Source: Piscinibacter sp047602365 (GTDB lineage: Bacteria; Pseudomonadota; Gammaproteobacteria; Burkholderiales; Burkholderiaceae_C). From it: DNA of 64,000 nt. Positions 1-8,254 of this stretch are shown here, in pieces. The first letter of the stretch is position 1. Every line of letters begins with the position of its first letter. Location of the stretch: NCBI GenBank assembly GCA_047602365.1, contig JASGHM010000001.1:1736001-1800000 (forward strand), given 5' to 3'. Position numbers and translations under genes: made by a program. The notes under the pieces are model-generated. The model was not told the origin of the DNA. It saw nothing but the letters and a program-made list of their open reading frames with translations, and made no database searches.

Positions 1-2
1 GC

Positions 3-1400
3 CGCACGACACTTGCCGTCGCGCCCGGCGCGCTGCTGTCGGCCGGCTGCGCCAGCTGCCACCGGCCCAGCGGCATGGGCAACTTCGAGGGTGGCATCGC
101 GGTGCCGCCGATCGCCGGGCCGACGCTGTTCCAGCCGCTGGACCGCGACACCGGGCGCTTCTTCAAGGCCTCGGCGACCTGGCGCGTGCGGCCGGCCTAC
201 GACGAGGCGACGCTCGGCCGCCTGTTGCGCAGCGGGCAGACGCCCGACGGCGTGACGCTGGCGCCGGCGATGCCGCGTTATGCGATCGACGACGGCCAGC
301 TCGCCGACCTGACGGCCTACCTGCGCACGCTGTCGGCGCGTGCGCCGCCGGGCATCGATGCCGAGACGGTGCGTGTGGCCACCATCAGCACGCCCGACGC
401 CGACCCGCTGCGCCGCGATGCGATGCTGGCGACGCTGCAGCATTTCGTCGCGCAGAAGAACGGCCAGTCGCGCCACGAGTCGCACCGCTCGGTGCAGGCG
501 CAGCGCACGCGCGAGATGGTCATGTACCGCAAGTTCCGCGTCTGGGAGCTGGAGCACTGGGCCCTGCAGGGCGAGCCCGACAGCTGGGCTGCGCAGCTCG
601 ACGCCTGGCAGGCGCAGCGGCCGGTCTACGCAGTGGTCGGCGGCATCGGCGCGGCCCACTGGGCGCCGGTCGATGCGTTCTGCGCGCGGCAGCGCCTGCC
701 TTGCCTGCTGCCTCTGGTCGAGGTCGGCGCCGAGCGGCCGGACTTCTACAGCCTGCACTTCCACGCCGGCATCGATGCCGACGCACGCCTGGCCGCGCGC
801 CTGCTGCGCCGCCGTGGCTTGCACCGCGTCGAGCTGTGGGCGCAGGCGCCGGCACTGGCCGCGCGGGTCCGCGAGGTGCTGAGCGACGAAGGCGTGGACG
901 TGGTCGACGGCGGCGGCGCGGCAGTGGTCTCGCTGCTGGCGCCGGCCGCGCACGCCGATCGGTTGGCCGGCGAGATGCGACCGCTGCTGTGGCTGGCCGG
1001 CACGCATGCGCTGGGCGTGCGCGAACTCGCCGCGGCGGCACCTGCCGGCACGCAGGGCTGGATCGTCACGCCGATGCGCACCGGCGAGGCGCTCGACCGC
1101 CAGCTGCAGCGGGCACGGCTGTGGATGCGCGGCGAGGGCCTCGGGGAGCTGCCGGCCGACGTGGTGGCGAGCACGCTGCAGGCCGCCACGGTGCTCGGCG
1201 AGGGCCTGCTGCACGTCGACTTCGGTTTCACGCCGGAGTACCTGCTCGAACTGCTCGAGCATGGGCTGGAGAACGTCGTGCCGTGGAGTCCTTATCCGCG
1301 CCTGGCCATCGGGCCGGGCCAGCGCGTCGCCTCCAAGGGCAGCTGGGTCGGCGAACTGCAGGGTGGCCGCCTGCAGTGGCAGTGGGTCGTCTCGCCCTGA
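3..1400 (+). CDS. Cytochrome c / periplasmic binding protein fusion (5' end outside window)
   Basis: The reading frame is open from the left edge, so the true start lies outside the window. The visible N-terminal part has a c-type heme site CASCH encoded at 48-62 and a likely axial methionine in APAMPRY about 75 residues later, followed by the closing helix of a class I cytochrome c domain. From about residue 150 the protein changes character to an alpha/beta module (VYAVVGGIGAAHWAPVDAFC, then a long region of alternating strands and helices) that resembles the type 1 periplasmic-binding fold used by branched-chain amino acid ABC receptors. I infer a periplasmic electron-transfer/ligand-sensing protein that acts with redox genes to the left of the window. 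It converges on the response regulator gene with a 16-base gap. The cytochrome assignment is firm; the receptor part is by fold-like pattern only. Confidence 0.75.
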   Translation, partial: RTTLAVAPGALLSAGCASCHRPSGMGNFEGGIAVPPIAGPTLFQPLDRDTGRFFKASATWRVRPAYDEATLGRLLRSGQTPDGVTLAPAMPRYAIDDGQLADLTAYLRTLSARAPPGIDAETVRVATISTPDADPLRRDAMLATLQHFVAQKNGQSRHESHRSVQAQRTREMVMYRKFRVWELEHWALQGEPDSWAAQLDAWQAQRPVYAVVGGIGAAHWAPVDAFCARQRLPCLLPLVEVGAERPDFYSLHFHAGIDADARLAARLLRRRGLHRVELWAQAPALAARVREVLSDEGVDVVDGGGAAVVSLLAPAAHADRLAGEMRPLLWLAGTHALGVRELAAAAPAGTQGWIVTPMRTGEALDRQLQRARLWMRGEGLGELPADVVASTLQAATVLGEGLLHVDFGFTPEYLLELLEHGLENVVPWSPYPRLAIGPGQRVASKGSWVGELQGGRLQWQWVVSP

Positions 1401-1416
1401 TCGTGCGAGCGGGGGC

Positions 1417-2121
1417 TCACCCCGCCATGCCGGGCTCGAAGAACGTGCCGGCGGGCACACGCGCCGGCATGTGCGGCCGTTGCACCAGGCCCAGCTCGAC
1501 CGCCAGCAGCACCAGTTCCAGCGCCGAGTTCAGGTGCAGCTTGCGCATCAGGTTGGCGCGGTGCTTCTCCACCGTCTTCGCGCTCAGGTTCAGATAGGCC
1601 GCGGCCGAACGGTTGGTGCCACCCTCGGCAATCAGCTTGAAGATCGTGCGCTCGCGGCTGGACAGCGTGTCCCAGGGGTTGGCCTCGCGCGACTTCTCCG
1701 GGTGCAGCATGCCGTCGAGCAGGCGGCTGGCCAGGTCCTGGCCGAGGAAGCGCCGCCCGGCCAGCACCGTCTTCACCGCCAGCAGCATCTCCTCGGGCGC
1801 GCAATCCTTCTTCAGGCAGCCGATGCAGCCGGCGCGCATCGCCTCGCCGACATGGATCTCCGAGTCGTAGTCGGACAGCGCCAGCACCTTCTGCTGCGGC
1901 AGGCGGCGGCGGATCTGCGCGGTCGCGTCGATGCCGCTGGTGCCGGGCAGCGACAGGTCCATCAGCACCAGGTCGGGCTGCAGCCGCAAGGCCTTGGCCA
2001 CCGCCTCGCGGCCGTCGACGGCCTCGTCGACGATGCTGTAGTCGGGGTTGGCCGCGAGCAGCGCCTTCAGGCCGTGGCGCAGCAGCGGGTGATCTTCGGC
2101 AACGAGGATGCGGTGGCTCAT
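1417..2121 (-). CDS. LuxR/NarL-type response regulator ending the secretion/pilus operon
   Basis: A 234-residue two-domain regulator. The receiver domain opens with ILVAEDHPLLR and has the phosphoacceptor Asp55 in LVLMDLSLPG and the conserved Lys in CLKKD. The C-terminal LuxR-type helix-turn-helix runs from LSSRERTIFKLIAEG to the recognition helix SAKTVEKHRANLMRKL. I chose the ATG at 2121 because it forms an ATGA overlap with the upstream pilin-like gene, making it the last gene of the operon. No histidine kinase is nearby, so its partner must be encoded elsewhere. Its position suggests that it coordinates expression of, or responds to, the pilus/secretion machine; this role is inference. Confidence 0.88.
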   Translation of the reverse strand: MSHRILVAEDHPLLRHGLKALLAANPDYSIVDEAVDGREAVAKALRLQPDLVLMDLSLPGTSGIDATAQIRRRLPQQKVLALSDYDSEIHVGEAMRAGCIGCLKKDCAPEEMLLAVKTVLAGRRFLGQDLASRLLDGMLHPEKSREANPWDTLSSRERTIFKLIAEGGTNRSAAAYLNLSAKTVEKHRANLMRKLHLNSALELVLLAVELGLVQRPHMPARVPAGTFFEPGMAG

Positions 2122-2627
2122 GGCTTCGCGGTGGTTGCAGGTGCGGGCGCGGCGCCGGTGGGGGCGGCACGGGGAATGAACAGGAAGCGCCAGGCCGAGT
2201 ACTGCTGGGCGCCTTCGAAGGATTCGAGTCCGGCGGCAAAGCCGCTGCGGCGCAGCGGCACGCCTTCGGCCTGGCTGTACAGGCCGATGATCTGGTTGCC
2301 GCGCTTGACCAGCGCCCAGGGCAGTTCGGGCTGCAGCGGGTCGGGGTAGAGCTTGCGCAGGTGGCGCACCGGGTTCGGGAAGCGGCTGTCGCGCAGCAGT
2401 TCGTCGAGCGACACCGGCAGGTGCTTCACCGGCCCCGGCGTGCTGCGGTAGTAGGACTCGAGCGCGTTGCGGTACTGCAGGCCGACCCACAGCAGCTGTG
2501 CTTCGCGCTCGCGCTGGCGCGAGGTCACCACCGACTCGGCGAACTGCAGCAGCGACAGCCCGGCCAGCGCCAACAGCACCACCAGGCCCATCAGGACCAC
2601 GCCGCGCGAGCGTCGCCGGCCGTTCAT
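2118..2627 (-). CDS. Atypical pilin-like protein of the secretion/pilus operon
   Basis: A 169-residue protein with a short basic leader (NGRRRSRG), one N-terminal hydrophobic helix (VVLMGLVVLLALAGLSLLQF) and a soluble C-terminal domain. This is the architecture of a class III prepilin, and its neighbours are two genuine pilin-like genes. If the Gly of the leader is the cleavage site, position +5 of the mature protein is Gly and not the usual Glu, as in GspK-type tip pseudopilins, although it is far shorter than GspK. It overlaps the genes on both sides by four bases, so it is translationally coupled. Membership in the machine is well supported by context; processing by prepilin peptidase is uncertain. 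Confidence 0.7.
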   Translation of the reverse strand: MNGRRRSRGVVLMGLVVLLALAGLSLLQFAESVVTSRQREREAQLLWVGLQYRNALESYYRSTPGPVKHLPVSLDELLRDSRFPNPVRHLRKLYPDPLQPELPWALVKRGNQIIGLYSQAEGVPLRRSGFAAGLESFEGAQQYSAWRFLFIPRAAPTGAAPAPATTAKP

Positions 2628-3130
2628 CGCGTTTCTCCGCTCTCGGGCGCGGAGGCGGCGCCGGCGACCACCGTGACGATGCTGCTGACGCCGCCCTCGC
2701 GCGTCACCAGGTTGGGCAGCGTGTCGGTCGATGCCGCCGCCGGCCCGGTCGCCGGGGCGCGGCGCGGCTGGCCCTCGATGTCGGTCATCGTGCTCTGCAC
2801 GTCGATCACGCCGCCCTTGTCGGCCTCGCGCGGCGCCACCACGACCCAGGTCGGCGACTCGGTGAACGGGTCGATCGGGATCGCGCGCAGATAGCGCTGC
2901 GTGACCAGGTCCTCCAGCTTGTCGGGGTAGCGGCCGCGGTCGCCGTAGAACTTGTCGATCGCCTCGCGCATCGTCGCCAGATTGCTCTGCAGCACCTGCT
3001 CGCGGCCGCGCTCCAGCGTCGCCATGTACTGCGGCAGCGCCAGCGACAGCAGCAGGCCGATCATCGCCATCACGATCACCAGCTCGATCATCGTGAAGCC
3101 TCGCAGCGCGTTCGGGTGTCGGCGGCTCAT
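2624..3130 (-). CDS. Type II secretion / type IV pilus pseudopilin
   Basis: A 168-residue prepilin-like protein. It has a typical class III leader ending in RG followed by FTMIELVIVMAMIGLLLSLA, with the conserved Glu at +5 of the mature form, and then a long amphipathic helix (QVLQSNLATMREAIDKFYGD) and the RGRYPDKLEDL segment typical of GspG-like pseudopilins. The C-terminal third, after residue 110, is low-complexity (Ala, Pro, Thr-rich). The start at 3130 was chosen because the leader must precede the cleavage site and there are only four bases to the upstream stop. It is expected to be processed by a prepilin peptidase, which is not encoded in the window. Confidence 0.85.
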   Translation of the reverse strand: MSRRHPNALRGFTMIELVIVMAMIGLLLSLALPQYMATLERGREQVLQSNLATMREAIDKFYGDRGRYPDKLEDLVTQRYLRAIPIDPFTESPTWVVVAPREADKGGVIDVQSTMTDIEGQPRRAPATGPAAASTDTLPNLVTREGGVSSIVTVVAGAASAPESGETR

Positions 3131-3134
3131 CGTG

Positions 3135-3611
3135 TCACCACTCGCGGTAGGCGATGCCGTCCATGCCGGTACCGGCGGACTTCGAATAGACGTCGAACAC
3201 GTCGTCGCCGTCGCGTGGGTCGTCCGGCGCGCTGGCGTAGCTGCGCAGCCCCCAGGTGGCCGCCGCGGCGACGCGTGCATCGGTGAAGAACGGGTCGCGC
3301 GGCAGGCGGCGCAGGAAGTAGATGCGGCCACCCTTGGGGTTCTGCGCATCGGGCACGCCGCTGACCAGCACCTCGAGGCTGGGCGGGTAGCCCGACTCGC
3401 CGAGGTTGCGTGCGATGCGGCCCTGCTCGGCCGCCAGGTGGTACTGGTCGATGGCGTTGCGGATCTCGCGCAGCGACTCGCGCAAGGCCTGCTCGCGGCT
3501 GCGCTGCACGGCGGCCTCGGTCATCGGCGCGGCCAGCATCGCCAGCACGCCGAGCAGGGCCAGCGTGACCACCAGCTCGATCAGCGTGAAGCCGCGTGTG
3601 CTGCGTCGCAT
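3135..3611 (-). CDS. GspG-like pseudopilin
   Basis: A 158-residue prepilin with the leader MRRSTRG and mature start FTLIELVVTLALLGVLAML, including Glu at +5. The region RSREQALRESLREIRNAIDQYHLA matches the alpha-1 helix of GspG-type pseudopilins, and YPPSLEVLVSGVPDAQ, PRDPFF and WGLRSYASAPDD correspond to the conserved YP..L..L, DPWG and SxGxDG-like positions of that family. It follows the secretin gene by 12 bases and precedes a second pseudopilin gene by four, so all are one transcription unit. Structural role in a periplasmic pseudopilus or a thin pilus. Confidence 0.85.
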   Translation of the reverse strand: MRRSTRGFTLIELVVTLALLGVLAMLAAPMTEAAVQRSREQALRESLREIRNAIDQYHLAAEQGRIARNLGESGYPPSLEVLVSGVPDAQNPKGGRIYFLRRLPRDPFFTDARVAAAATWGLRSYASAPDDPRDGDDVFDVYSKSAGTGMDGIAYREW

Positions 3612-3623
3612 GGTGTTTCGCCC

Positions 3624-5837
3624 TCAGCCTTCCTCGGGTGGTGCCGGCGCGGGCGGTGGCGGCGGTGCCGCCGTGCCGGCCGGGCCGCTCGGTGCGGCCG
3701 GCGCCATCGCCCGACCGGGCTGGATCGACGCCGGTGCGCGGCCGCGCTGGTAGGTCGGTGCCGGCGTGGTGGAGCCGCTGATGCCGCCGTAGACCGCGCC
3801 GCTGCCACCGGTCCCGCCGCTGCCGGTGCCTCCGCCGCTGCCCGGCGCGACGATCGCACTGCTGCCGCCCGCACCGCCGCTGGCCGCTGCAGCGCTGGCC
3901 GCTGCCGGCGGCGGCAGCGCGCTGTCCATCGGCGCACGGCTGGCGTTGAGGATGTTGCTGCCGCCGGCGCCGCCGGCCTTCGGGCCGGTCGCCGGCTGCG
4001 CCGCCGTCGGGCCGCTGCCGGAAGGGGCCAGCGCCGGCATCTCGGCGCTGTTGCCGGCCTTGGCCGCGCCGATCGGGTCCAGGCGCAGCGGCTTCTCGCG
4101 CACCACCGACTCGGTGCCCGACCAGACCTCGCCGCTGCGCGCCTCGGGCAGGGTCTGCGGGCGGATGATGTGCGGCGTGATCGACAGCACGATCTCGCTC
4201 TTCGTCGCGTTGCCGCTGTTCGACGAGAACAGCCGCCCGGCCACCGGCACCTGGCCGAGCCCGGGCACCTTGCTGGCGGTGCTGCGGTCCTGGTCGTTGA
4301 TCAGCCCGGCGAGCACCTGCGTCTCGCCGTCCTTCAGGCGCAGCGAGGTCTGCGCGCTGCGCGTGCCGATCTGGTAGGCCTGGCCCGAGTCGGTGGTGAT
4401 GGTCTTGGCGATGTTGCTGACCTCGAGGTTGATCTTGATGCCGACGTCGCCGTCGACGTAGACCTGCGGCTCGACCTCCAGCTTGATGCCGACGTCGATG
4501 TACTGGATCGAACCGGTGATCACCGAGCTCTGCCCGGCCTGCTGCGGCGTGATCAGGTTGGTGATGACCGGCACCTTGTCGCCGACCAGGATGCGTGCCT
4601 TCTCCTTGTTGCGCGCGCGGATGCGCGGGCTGGCCAGGATGTTGGTCTCGGTGTCCTGCAGCATCAGGTTCAGCGCGATGCCGAGCGGCGAGATGAGCAG
4701 CTCGTCGCGCTTCATCGCCTTGAACTCGCCGATGTTGGTGACCGACTTCGGCGTCGCGACGCTGAACGCATCGGGCCACTTGATGCCCAGGCTGGACATG
4801 CGGTCGGCCGAGACCTCGAGCACCTGCACCTCGAGCATCACCTCGGGGTCGGGCACGTCGTTGGCGGCGACCAGCTTCTCGGCCACCGCGATCGCGTCGG
4901 CGGTGTCGCGCATCACCAGCGTGTTGCTGCGCGCATCGGTGACGATGTCCTTGGTCTTCAGCAGCGACTTGATGATGTTGGCGACATGCGCCGCCTCGAT
5001 GTTGCTGAGCTGGAAGCTCTTCACCTTCAGCTCGTTGTATTCCTTCTGCTTGGCCGCCACCGCCGGGTAGACGAACAGCGTGTTGTTGTTCAGCACGCGC
5101 TTCTCGAGCTGGTTCTGCAGCAGGATCAGGTCGATGGTGTCCTCGACCGACGCGTCCTTCACGTAGATCGTCGTCTTCAGGTCGCTCTTCACGTCGCGGT
5201 CGAGGATGATGTTGACGTTCGCGGTGCGCGACAGTGCCTCGAACACCATCTTCAGGTTGGCGTCGCGGAACTGCAGCGTCACCGGCCGGCGGAACGCGCT
5301 GGTGGCCTGTTGGGCGCGCTCGCGCGCCGCACGTTCGCCCTCGATGCGTTCGTCCAGCGCGCGCAGCTGCGCGTTGACGCTGGCGTTGCCGGGCAGGTCC
5401 TTGGCGGCGCGGCGCAGCATGTCCTGCGCGGCGTCGGTCTGCCCTGCCTTCAGCGCCCGCTCGGCCTGCGCAATCACCGTGTCGGCCTTGCGCTGCTCGG
5501 CGACCAGCAGGGCGCCGCGCTGCGCACGCTCGTTGCCCTCGTCGAGCTGCAGCGCGTCGCGGTAGCGCTGCGCGGCCTCGTCGAGGCGACCGGCCAAGCG
5601 GACATCGTCGGCGCGCGCAAGCACGGCCTGCGTCGCCAGCTCGCGCTGCGTCAGGTAGTCGATGCGGTAGCGTGCGTTGGACGGCTCCAGCTCGCTGGCC
5701 TTGCGCAGGTTCTGCAGGCCGGGCGCGAGCTTGCCCTCGTGGATCTGCTGCAGGCCGTCGTCATGGTGCTTCTGCGCGGCGCAGCCGGCCAGCAGCAGTG
5801 CGGCGGCGAGGGCGGCGAGGCGTCGTGTGGGTGTCAT
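3624..5837 (-). CDS. Outer-membrane secretin (GspD/PilQ/MshL family), lipoprotein
   Basis: A 737-residue secretin that would form the outer-membrane channel of the machine. The signal peptide ends in a lipobox (LLAGC, Cys19). Residues 25-180 contain tetratricopeptide-like helical repeats, an N-terminal feature of MshL/PilQ-type proteins from some clades. Residues 185-260 match the STN/N0 fold, 265-345 an N1-like secretin_N domain, and 400-560 the secretin core with SPRIRARN, GDKVPVITN, the conserved VPGLGQVPVAGRLFSS and the final IVLSITPHII. The last ~175 residues are a Gly/Ser/Pro/Ala-rich tail without recognisable domain, which is unusual for the family. The start codon overlaps the stop of the upstream PilP-like gene (TGATG). 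Family confidence is high. Confidence 0.93.
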   Translation of the reverse strand: MTPTRRLAALAAALLLAGCAAQKHHDDGLQQIHEGKLAPGLQNLRKASELEPSNARYRIDYLTQRELATQAVLARADDVRLAGRLDEAAQRYRDALQLDEGNERAQRGALLVAEQRKADTVIAQAERALKAGQTDAAQDMLRRAAKDLPGNASVNAQLRALDERIEGERAARERAQQATSAFRRPVTLQFRDANLKMVFEALSRTANVNIILDRDVKSDLKTTIYVKDASVEDTIDLILLQNQLEKRVLNNNTLFVYPAVAAKQKEYNELKVKSFQLSNIEAAHVANIIKSLLKTKDIVTDARSNTLVMRDTADAIAVAEKLVAANDVPDPEVMLEVQVLEVSADRMSSLGIKWPDAFSVATPKSVTNIGEFKAMKRDELLISPLGIALNLMLQDTETNILASPRIRARNKEKARILVGDKVPVITNLITPQQAGQSSVITGSIQYIDVGIKLEVEPQVYVDGDVGIKINLEVSNIAKTITTDSGQAYQIGTRSAQTSLRLKDGETQVLAGLINDQDRSTASKVPGLGQVPVAGRLFSSNSGNATKSEIVLSITPHIIRPQTLPEARSGEVWSGTESVVREKPLRLDPIGAAKAGNSAEMPALAPSGSGPTAAQPATGPKAGGAGGSNILNASRAPMDSALPPPAAASAAAASGGAGGSSAIVAPGSGGGTGSGGTGGSGAVYGGISGSTTPAPTYQRGRAPASIQPGRAMAPAAPSGPAGTAAPPPPPAPAPPEEG

Positions 5838-6397
5838 CAGGAGGCTCCTGCGGCCACGGCGAGCTTCAGCGTGAGCCGGTTCTGGACATGCTCGAAGACG
5901 AGCTCCTGGGCGGAGATCGCGGTGAGACGGAATCCGCCTTCCAGGCTGTCGCCGACCCCGGCGACGAGCAGCTTCTCGCCGAGCGCGAGGAAGACGCGTG
6001 GCCGGCTGGCGGGGCCTTCGTCGAGCAGGCCTATGAAGCGGTAGGGCAGCGTCGGCGGAGGCGGCGGCGGTGGCGGGGGTGGTGGCGGTGCGGGTGGCGC
6101 CGGCGGCGGCGGGGGCGGCGGCGGAGGCGGCCGCTGCCACTCGCGCGTCGCGAAGGCGTCGGAGCCGGAGGCCTCGGCCAGCCGCTCGCGCGGGCCGGGG
6201 CTGGCGGCGGGCTGCGAGGCCGCCGCTTCGGCCGCGACAGCGGGGGCGACCGCGCTCGCCGGGCGCGGCGCCGGGCGCACCGTGGCGTCGGTGCGCGTGC
6301 CGGCGGCGACCACGCGCGAGTCGCCGTGCAGCACGATCCAGGCCGACCACAGCCCGACCACCGCCGCGCTGGTGAACAGCACCGGGCGGCGCTTCAT
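5837..6397 (-). CDS. PilP/MshK-like pilotin with proline-rich stalk
   Basis: A 186-residue protein with one N-terminal membrane helix (LFTSAAVVGLWSAWIVL), an Ala/Pro-rich linker, a run of about 25 residues that are almost only proline (encoded near 6053-6133), and a compact C-terminal domain of about 70 residues (PYRFIGLLDEGPASRPRVFL to VFEHVQNRLTLKL). That small beta domain resembles the C-terminal module of GspC/PilP/MshK proteins, which bridges the inner-membrane platform and the secretin; the neighbouring secretin gene supports this. The proline run would form a rigid polyproline spacer across the periplasm. It overlaps the PilO-like gene by four bases. The family call rests on position and the C-terminal pattern. 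Confidence 0.7.
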   Translation of the reverse strand: MKRRPVLFTSAAVVGLWSAWIVLHGDSRVVAAGTRTDATVRPAPRPASAVAPAVAAEAAASQPAASPGPRERLAEASGSDAFATREWQRPPPPPPPPPPAPPAPPPPPPPPPPPPTLPYRFIGLLDEGPASRPRVFLALGEKLLVAGVGDSLEGGFRLTAISAQELVFEHVQNRLTLKLAVAAGAS

Positions 6398-6939
6398 GGC
6401 GCCTCCTCGGCATAGAACAGCACCAGCCGCGCGGTGGCCTGCAGCTGGCTGGACTGCGCGGTGGCCCGTTCGATCTGCAGGCTCTCGAGCGCGGCATGCG
6501 GCAGCGCGTTGAGCGCGTCGGCGACGAAGCGGCGCAGCGCCGCGTAGTTGCCGGTCAGCGGCAGCGTCGCCTCGACGCGCAGCAGCCCGCCCGCGGCGGC
6601 GCTGCCGGCCGAGTAGTCGGCGCGATCCAGGCTCAGCCCGGCGCGCTGCAGCGCGGCCACCAGGGTCTCGAGGTCGCGGCCGCGCTGGCGTGTCGACGGC
6701 AACTCGTCGGCGGCCAGCGGCGGCTGCGCAGCCGGCCCGCCCGCCGCCATCGGCGGCATGGCGGCCAGCGCCACGCTGCGCGAATCGAGCTGCGCGCGCT
6801 CGTGCTGCAGCGCCGGCCGCAGCTGCCACTGCACGATCATCAGCGCCGCCAGCAGAGCCAGCGCCAGCCAGGCCGGCCGGCCGAGATGGCGATGCCAGGC
6901 CGGCAGCAGCAGGGATCGCCACGACGGGCCGGCGCTCAC
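6394..6939 (-). CDS. PilO-like inner-membrane assembly protein
   Basis: A 181-residue bitopic protein with one membrane helix (PAWLALALLAALMIVQW), a coiled segment, and a C-terminal ferredoxin-like half (LRVEATLPLTGNYAALRRFVADALNALP) that matches the PilO/GspM style, where a conserved L.G.Y..L..FL motif occurs. I take the GTG at 6939 as start because it makes a GTGA overlap with the upstream PilN-like gene and leaves a normal short cytoplasmic tail. It would pair with the PilN-like protein to form the inner-membrane alignment complex. Confidence 0.75.
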   Translation of the reverse strand: MSAGPSWRSLLLPAWHRHLGRPAWLALALLAALMIVQWQLRPALQHERAQLDSRSVALAAMPPMAAGGPAAQPPLAADELPSTRQRGRDLETLVAALQRAGLSLDRADYSAGSAAAGGLLRVEATLPLTGNYAALRRFVADALNALPHAALESLQIERATAQSSQLQATARLVLFYAEEAP

Positions 6940-7478
6940 GATTGCTCCTTCGCCGCCGGGCGCGCGCTGCGCCAGCCGGCCTGGATGACGAAGCGCAGCG
7001 GCTGGCCCGGCGTCTCGCGCTCGGCCTGCTGCGTGGTCAGCGCGACCTGCACCAGCCGCGGGTCGGCCTCCAGTTCGTGCAGGTAGGCGAACAGCGCCTC
7101 GGTGCTGCGTGCCTGGCCGGTGATGCGCACGACGCCGGCCTTGGCGTCGGGCTCGAGCTTGAGCAGGCCGACGTCGCTGTGGCCGTGCTCCTCGAAGGTG
7201 GCCAGCAGGTCGGCCCAGGGCGCGCGCAGTTCGGCGGCGACCCGCGCGGCCTGCGCATGGCGCACACGCTCCGCCTCGCTCAGCTTGCGCGGTGGCGGCG
7301 GCAGGCGCCGCGCGGCCTGCTCGTTCAGGCGTGCCAGTTCGACCCGGTTGTGCTGCTCGATGCGCCAGGCCGAGAACGACGCGGCGCCGAGCAGCACGGC
7401 GGCGAGCAGCGCCAGCACGATGCCTGTCCAGGGCCGCGGCGCGCTGGCGAGGAAGTCGAGGCGCGGCAGCCGCTTCAT
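6936..7478 (-). CDS. PilN-like inner-membrane assembly protein
   Basis: A 180-residue protein with a short cytoplasmic N-terminus, a membrane helix (WTGIVLALLAAVLLGAASF), a periplasmic coiled-coil of about 60 residues and a C-terminal ferredoxin-like domain (GVVRITGQARSTEALFAYLHELEAD, then VALTTQQAERETPGQPLRFVIQA). This is the PilN/MshJ/GspL-C arrangement. It overlaps genes on both sides by four bases. In type IV pilus systems PilN docks PilM by its N-terminus and pairs with PilO in the periplasm; here the two neighbours fit those partners. Confidence 0.78.
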   Translation of the reverse strand: MKRLPRLDFLASAPRPWTGIVLALLAAVLLGAASFSAWRIEQHNRVELARLNEQAARRLPPPPRKLSEAERVRHAQAARVAAELRAPWADLLATFEEHGHSDVGLLKLEPDAKAGVVRITGQARSTEALFAYLHELEADPRLVQVALTTQQAERETPGQPLRFVIQAGWRSARPAAKEQS

Positions 7479-8254
7479 GCACGGGCCTCCGGCGCGGCGG
7501 TCGCGGCCGCAGCGGCATCACCGGGCGGCAGCAGCGTCCAGCCGTGCTCGTGCGCAAGCGACTGCCACTGCGCGCATTCGGCGCGGGTGCGGCAGCGCAG
7601 CCACACCGGCGTGGCGGTGTCGCCGGCCATGGCGCTCTGGAACGCGCTGACACGCTGCTCGGCCAGGCGCAGCGTGCGCGGGTCGCAGCGCTCCCAGACC
7701 AGACCGACGGGCACGCCGGAAGCGATGCGCAGCAGCGTCAGCCCCTCGTCGCGGAGCAGCGCGACGACGGCCTCGTCGGCCACCTGCGCGGCCAGCTGGC
7801 GCAGGTCGTCGAGCAGCGCCAGCTCGACATGGGCCAGGCGGATGCCGGCGTCGGCCAGCGCACCCTGCCAGGCGCGCAGGTCGCCGGGCTCGATGGCCGC
7901 GGCCAGCCAGCCCGAGCCGCCGGGCAAAGCGACCACCTGCACGACCAGATCCTGCCGGCCCAGCGCTGCGCCGAAATGCGCGATGGCTTCCTGCCGCGCG
8001 GCCGGCCAGGTCGTCGCGGCAGGCCGCAGCGACAGGTAGACCAGTTCGTCGGGCACACGCAGCCGCGCCTCGCCCGACAGCGCCGGCCCGGCCTGTTCGC
8101 GCAGCGCGGCCAGGGCCACCGGCAAGGCCTCGGCCGGCGTGCCGGCGGCACCCGCCTGCGCGATCACGCGGCGCGACCAGGCGGCGCACAGCTGCAGCTC
8201 GCAGCCGCGCCGCCCGAGGCGGATGCGCAGCTCACTCTTCCACGGCCGTGACAC
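7475..8254 (-). CDS. PilM/MshI/GspL-like cytoplasmic platform protein
   Basis: A 259-residue soluble protein with alternating strand/helix pattern and no membrane helix. It sits where PilM, MshI or the cytoplasmic half of GspL belongs, between the ATPase and PilN-like genes. Sequence signs of the actin-like fold are weak, so the call is mainly positional. The GTG start at 8254 is supported by a GGAGGAGG ribosome-binding site just upstream, and it makes the gene overlap the 3' end of the ATPase gene by 23 bases; there is no better in-frame start. Confidence 0.6.
   Translation of the reverse strand: MSRPWKSELRIRLGRRGCELQLCAAWSRRVIAQAGAAGTPAEALPVALAALREQAGPALSGEARLRVPDELVYLSLRPAATTWPAARQEAIAHFGAALGRQDLVVQVVALPGGSGWLAAAIEPGDLRAWQGALADAGIRLAHVELALLDDLRQLAAQVADEAVVALLRDEGLTLLRIASGVPVGLVWERCDPRTLRLAEQRVSAFQSAMAGDTATPVWLRCRTRAECAQWQSLAHEHGWTLLPPGDAAAAATAAPEARA

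Noticed and set aside
1401..1440. GC stem GCGGGG/CCCCGC between the first gene and the response regulator
   Set aside because: Short stem without T-tract, mostly within the coding end of the regulator gene; not distinct from background in a 70% GC sequence.
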